This document shows positions 5,171 through 6,621 of a stretch of DNA of 6,621 nt, piece after piece. The position numbers were made by a program, and so were the translations under genes. This stretch comes from Verrucomicrobiota bacterium (GTDB taxonomy: Bacteria; Verrucomicrobiota; Verrucomicrobiia; Limisphaerales; AV2), in the NCBI GenBank assembly GCA_003218935.1, contig QHPA01000424.1, forward strand, positions 1-6,621, written 5' to 3'. How positions within the stretch are numbered: position 1 is the first letter of the stretch; every line of letters starts with the position of its first letter. Below the pieces are notes generated by a model. The model worked only from the letters and a program-made list of their open reading frames with translations, was not told the DNA's origin and did no database searches.

Positions 5171-5884
5171 ATGTGGCGACGAAATGTTCTGCTCTGGTTC
5201 ATCTTTGTTCATAGCACCTATTGGGCGATAGGGAAGAACCATCATCACAACCCATTCGAATACTTTGACTTTGACCTTCGTCGCCCGTGCGCTGGATGGC
5301 AGGCCGGATTTGCGGACTATCTTGCGGACCAGGAGTCTCTTTACGAGTTGGTTTGGGCGTATGTCAACGAATGCACCAACTTGAATCAGGGACTTTTCAT
5401 CTCCGGAAATAATCACAGCGACGACTTGTTCATGTTCATCAAGCACCCCATTTGCAGCCTCGAACCTTCCACCATTTACGAGGTCGAAGCATGGGTCGAG
5501 CTCTGGTCAAAGGCGCCTACCGGCTGTATTGGAGCTGGGGGAGACCCGGGCGAAAACGTTTATGTGAAGTTTGGCGCGGTGTCGGAAGAACCATCGCCTG
5601 TCATTGAAGACGACGGCACGGTCAGGATGAATGTTGACATCGGCCGGCAATCGATTGGCGGTGCCGATGCGTTGGTTATCGGGAATATCGCGACGAGCAT
5701 CACGGATTGCCACAACGAGCAATATGAGCTAAAGGAATTGGAAACCCCAGCGCCGCTCATCGCCCGGTCCGACCCGAGTGGCACTCTATGGATTTTTGTC
5801 GGCACGGATTCGGGTTTCGAAGGCAAAACGTCTTTGATTTACAAGCGATTGTGCCTCCAGATCCATAGGCAGGGATGCAGGTAG
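5171..5884 (+). CDS. Secreted protein of an uncharacterised conserved family
   Basis: A 237-aa protein with a plausible, rather short N-terminal export signal (RRNVLLWFIFVHSTYWAIG, 3-21). The mature part matches a family I recall from many bacteria as hypothetical exported or lipoproteins. Landmarks are FDFDLRRPCAGWQAGFADY (32-50), GLFISGNNHSDDLFMFIK (74-91), LEPSTIYEVEAWVEL (97-111), APTGCIGAGGDPGENVYVKF (115-134), DDGTVRMNVDIGRQ (147-160) and GTLWIFVGTDSGFEGKTSLI (204-223). The alternating hydrophobic pattern suggests a beta-sandwich, similar to carbohydrate-binding modules, and the Asp/Gly-rich loops could hold calcium; both are inferences. No catalytic residues are recognisable. The start is fixed by an in-frame TGA at 5165-5167; no good ribosome-binding site is visible. 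Its 3' end converges with the minus-strand gene ending at 6042, leaving 157 bp between them. The C-terminus (CLQIHRQGCR) deviates from the usual strand ending and may have shifted. Confidence 0.65.
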   Translation: MWRRNVLLWFIFVHSTYWAIGKNHHHNPFEYFDFDLRRPCAGWQAGFADYLADQESLYELVWAYVNECTNLNQGLFISGNNHSDDLFMFIKHPICSLEPSTIYEVEAWVELWSKAPTGCIGAGGDPGENVYVKFGAVSEEPSPVIEDDGTVRMNVDIGRQSIGGADALVIGNIATSITDCHNEQYELKELETPAPLIARSDPSGTLWIFVGTDSGFEGKTSLIYKRLCLQIHRQGCR

Positions 5885-6041
5885 AGCCAAGGACTGGAAG
5901 CGGCTCATCGAATTCGCAACGGTCGTTCCGTGCGTTGGCGTCCACGTTGCTGGTCGGTCTCAGTGCTGCTTCGGAGGAGGTTCACTCCTCAGGCACCGTG
6001 CCCGGCTCAACTTTTTGGCTGCACCATCCGGCACTGTTCCA

Positions 6042-6621
6042 TCACGGCGATACCAACCGATAAAACCGCTGTGGGAACATTGTGGCTGTCGTGTCGGTCA
6101 GGGAAATCGCTGATTGGGGGTTGGTGATCGTGATCAAGTCGACCCAGTTGCTCGGATTGAAATAAGTCAAAGCTTGAAGCCGGTAGCGGCTGCCCGGCGC
6201 CCCGACAACGGTCAGTTGGAAGCCCGTCGTGCCGAAGCCGTTCGCTGTCAAACGGAAGTCCGTGGCACCTGCCGACTGCAGGATGGTGCTCTGGTCGCCG
6301 ACAACCAAAAAGCTGCCATTCCCATAAACGGCGCCCCGAAGAGCCTGAACCGATCCGGGTGCGCGCTCGGACCAGGCATAACCATCGCCGGACGTTAAGA
6401 TTGTTGAGAATCCCGTCGATCCAGATGCGCTTCCCACAGCCACAAAGGTGCCGTTCCCGTACGTCACGCCATTGAGGATGTTTTGGAATCCTGAATTAAC
6501 GCTCGTCCAGTTGGTCCCATCGTCCGAGGCAAATATTGTGCCGGCATTTCCGACCGTGACGAATCTGCCGTTGCCGTAAGCAACGCCGCTCAGCGTATGG
6601 GTCGTGCCGGTGGGTCGTTTG
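6042..6621 (-). CDS. Secreted repeat protein, BNR/propeller-like, partial (5' end outside window)
   Basis: The frame is open from the right edge to TGA at 6044-6042, giving 192 visible residues. The N-terminal visible part repeats a ~40-45-aa unit: GVAYGNGRFVTVG (12-24), GVTYGNGTFVAVG (51-63) and GAVYGNGSFLVVG (96-108). The first two are followed by a T-I-x-x-S-x-DG-x-x-W type ending (GTIFASDDGTNW; STILTSGDGYAW); the third stops at STILQS (111-116). This is the pattern of BNR/sialidase-like or Ycf48-like beta-propeller blades in very large exported Verrucomicrobia proteins. From about residue 120 comes a C-terminal beta-sandwich, FRLTANGFGTTGFQLTVVG, SRYRLQAL, SNWVDL, ending FPQRFYRLVSP, a tail I associate with surface or outer-membrane-directed proteins of this phylum. 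The role is probably surface binding; no enzyme motif is seen. GTG 6467 is merely internal. Confidence 0.75.
   Translation of the reverse strand, partial: KRPTGTTHTLSGVAYGNGRFVTVGNAGTIFASDDGTNWTSVNSGFQNILNGVTYGNGTFVAVGSASGSTGFSTILTSGDGYAWSERAPGSVQALRGAVYGNGSFLVVGDQSTILQSAGATDFRLTANGFGTTGFQLTVVGAPGSRYRLQALTYFNPSNWVDLITITNPQSAISLTDTTATMFPQRFYRLVSP

Noticed and set aside
5993..6037. Possible bidirectional terminator between the converging genes
   Set aside because: The best pairing (GTGCC-GG with CCGGCAC) needs a bulge and a loop of more than 20 bases, and no T-run follows on either side.

Overview
The window looks like a chromosome segment from a GC-rich, probably uncultured member of the Verrucomicrobiota (Pedosphaera/Limisphaera type). 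The evidence is a Verrucomicrobia/Planctomycete-style large ECF sigma factor, a Tat-exported sugar phosphate isomerase/epimerase-like protein, a large secreted TIM-barrel hydrolase-like protein, a repeat-rich secreted protein with the 'RFYRL' C-terminal domain typical of these genomes, and two kinds of palindromic dispersed repeat resembling those scattered through these genomes. All family calls come from reading the sequence and from memory of the families; no database search was run.

Layout. Bases 1-46 hold the last codons of an upstream gene. A diverged sigma-factor gene (128-817) and a secreted GH20-like hydrolase gene (877-2559) follow on the plus strand. A small membrane-protein gene (2652-3008) lies on the minus strand; its only ATG start sits inside a dispersed palindrome. 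Two large palindromes (3004-3093 and 3148-3232) fill most of the gap before the plus-strand isomerase gene (3302-4222).

The isomerase gene is the most instructive part. Its natural last ~20 codons are not attached to it. They lie ~820 bp downstream (4871-4982), behind a second, slightly diverged copy of the preceding ~50 bp. The interposed segment carries a 28-bp hairpin right at the break and two small, tightly overlapping unrecognised genes (4239-4475 and 4472-4858). The overlap is a CTGA, as if an ATGA coupling had its start changed to CTG. The copy-to-copy substitutions are all synonymous, which argues against a simple recent target-site duplication.

After 188 bp of intergenic DNA comes a secreted protein of a recognisable but functionally unknown family (5171-5884). 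It converges on the 3' end of a minus-strand gene running off the right edge (6042-6621), which encodes a surface protein with YGNG..V.VG repeats.

The genes do not form an obvious single pathway. The hydrolase and the isomerase fit the carbohydrate-degrading lifestyle of the group. I see no CRISPR array, tRNA, rRNA, transposase or recognised defence system. The best candidate for something undescribed is the overlapping 78-aa/128-aa gene pair inside the broken isomerase locus.
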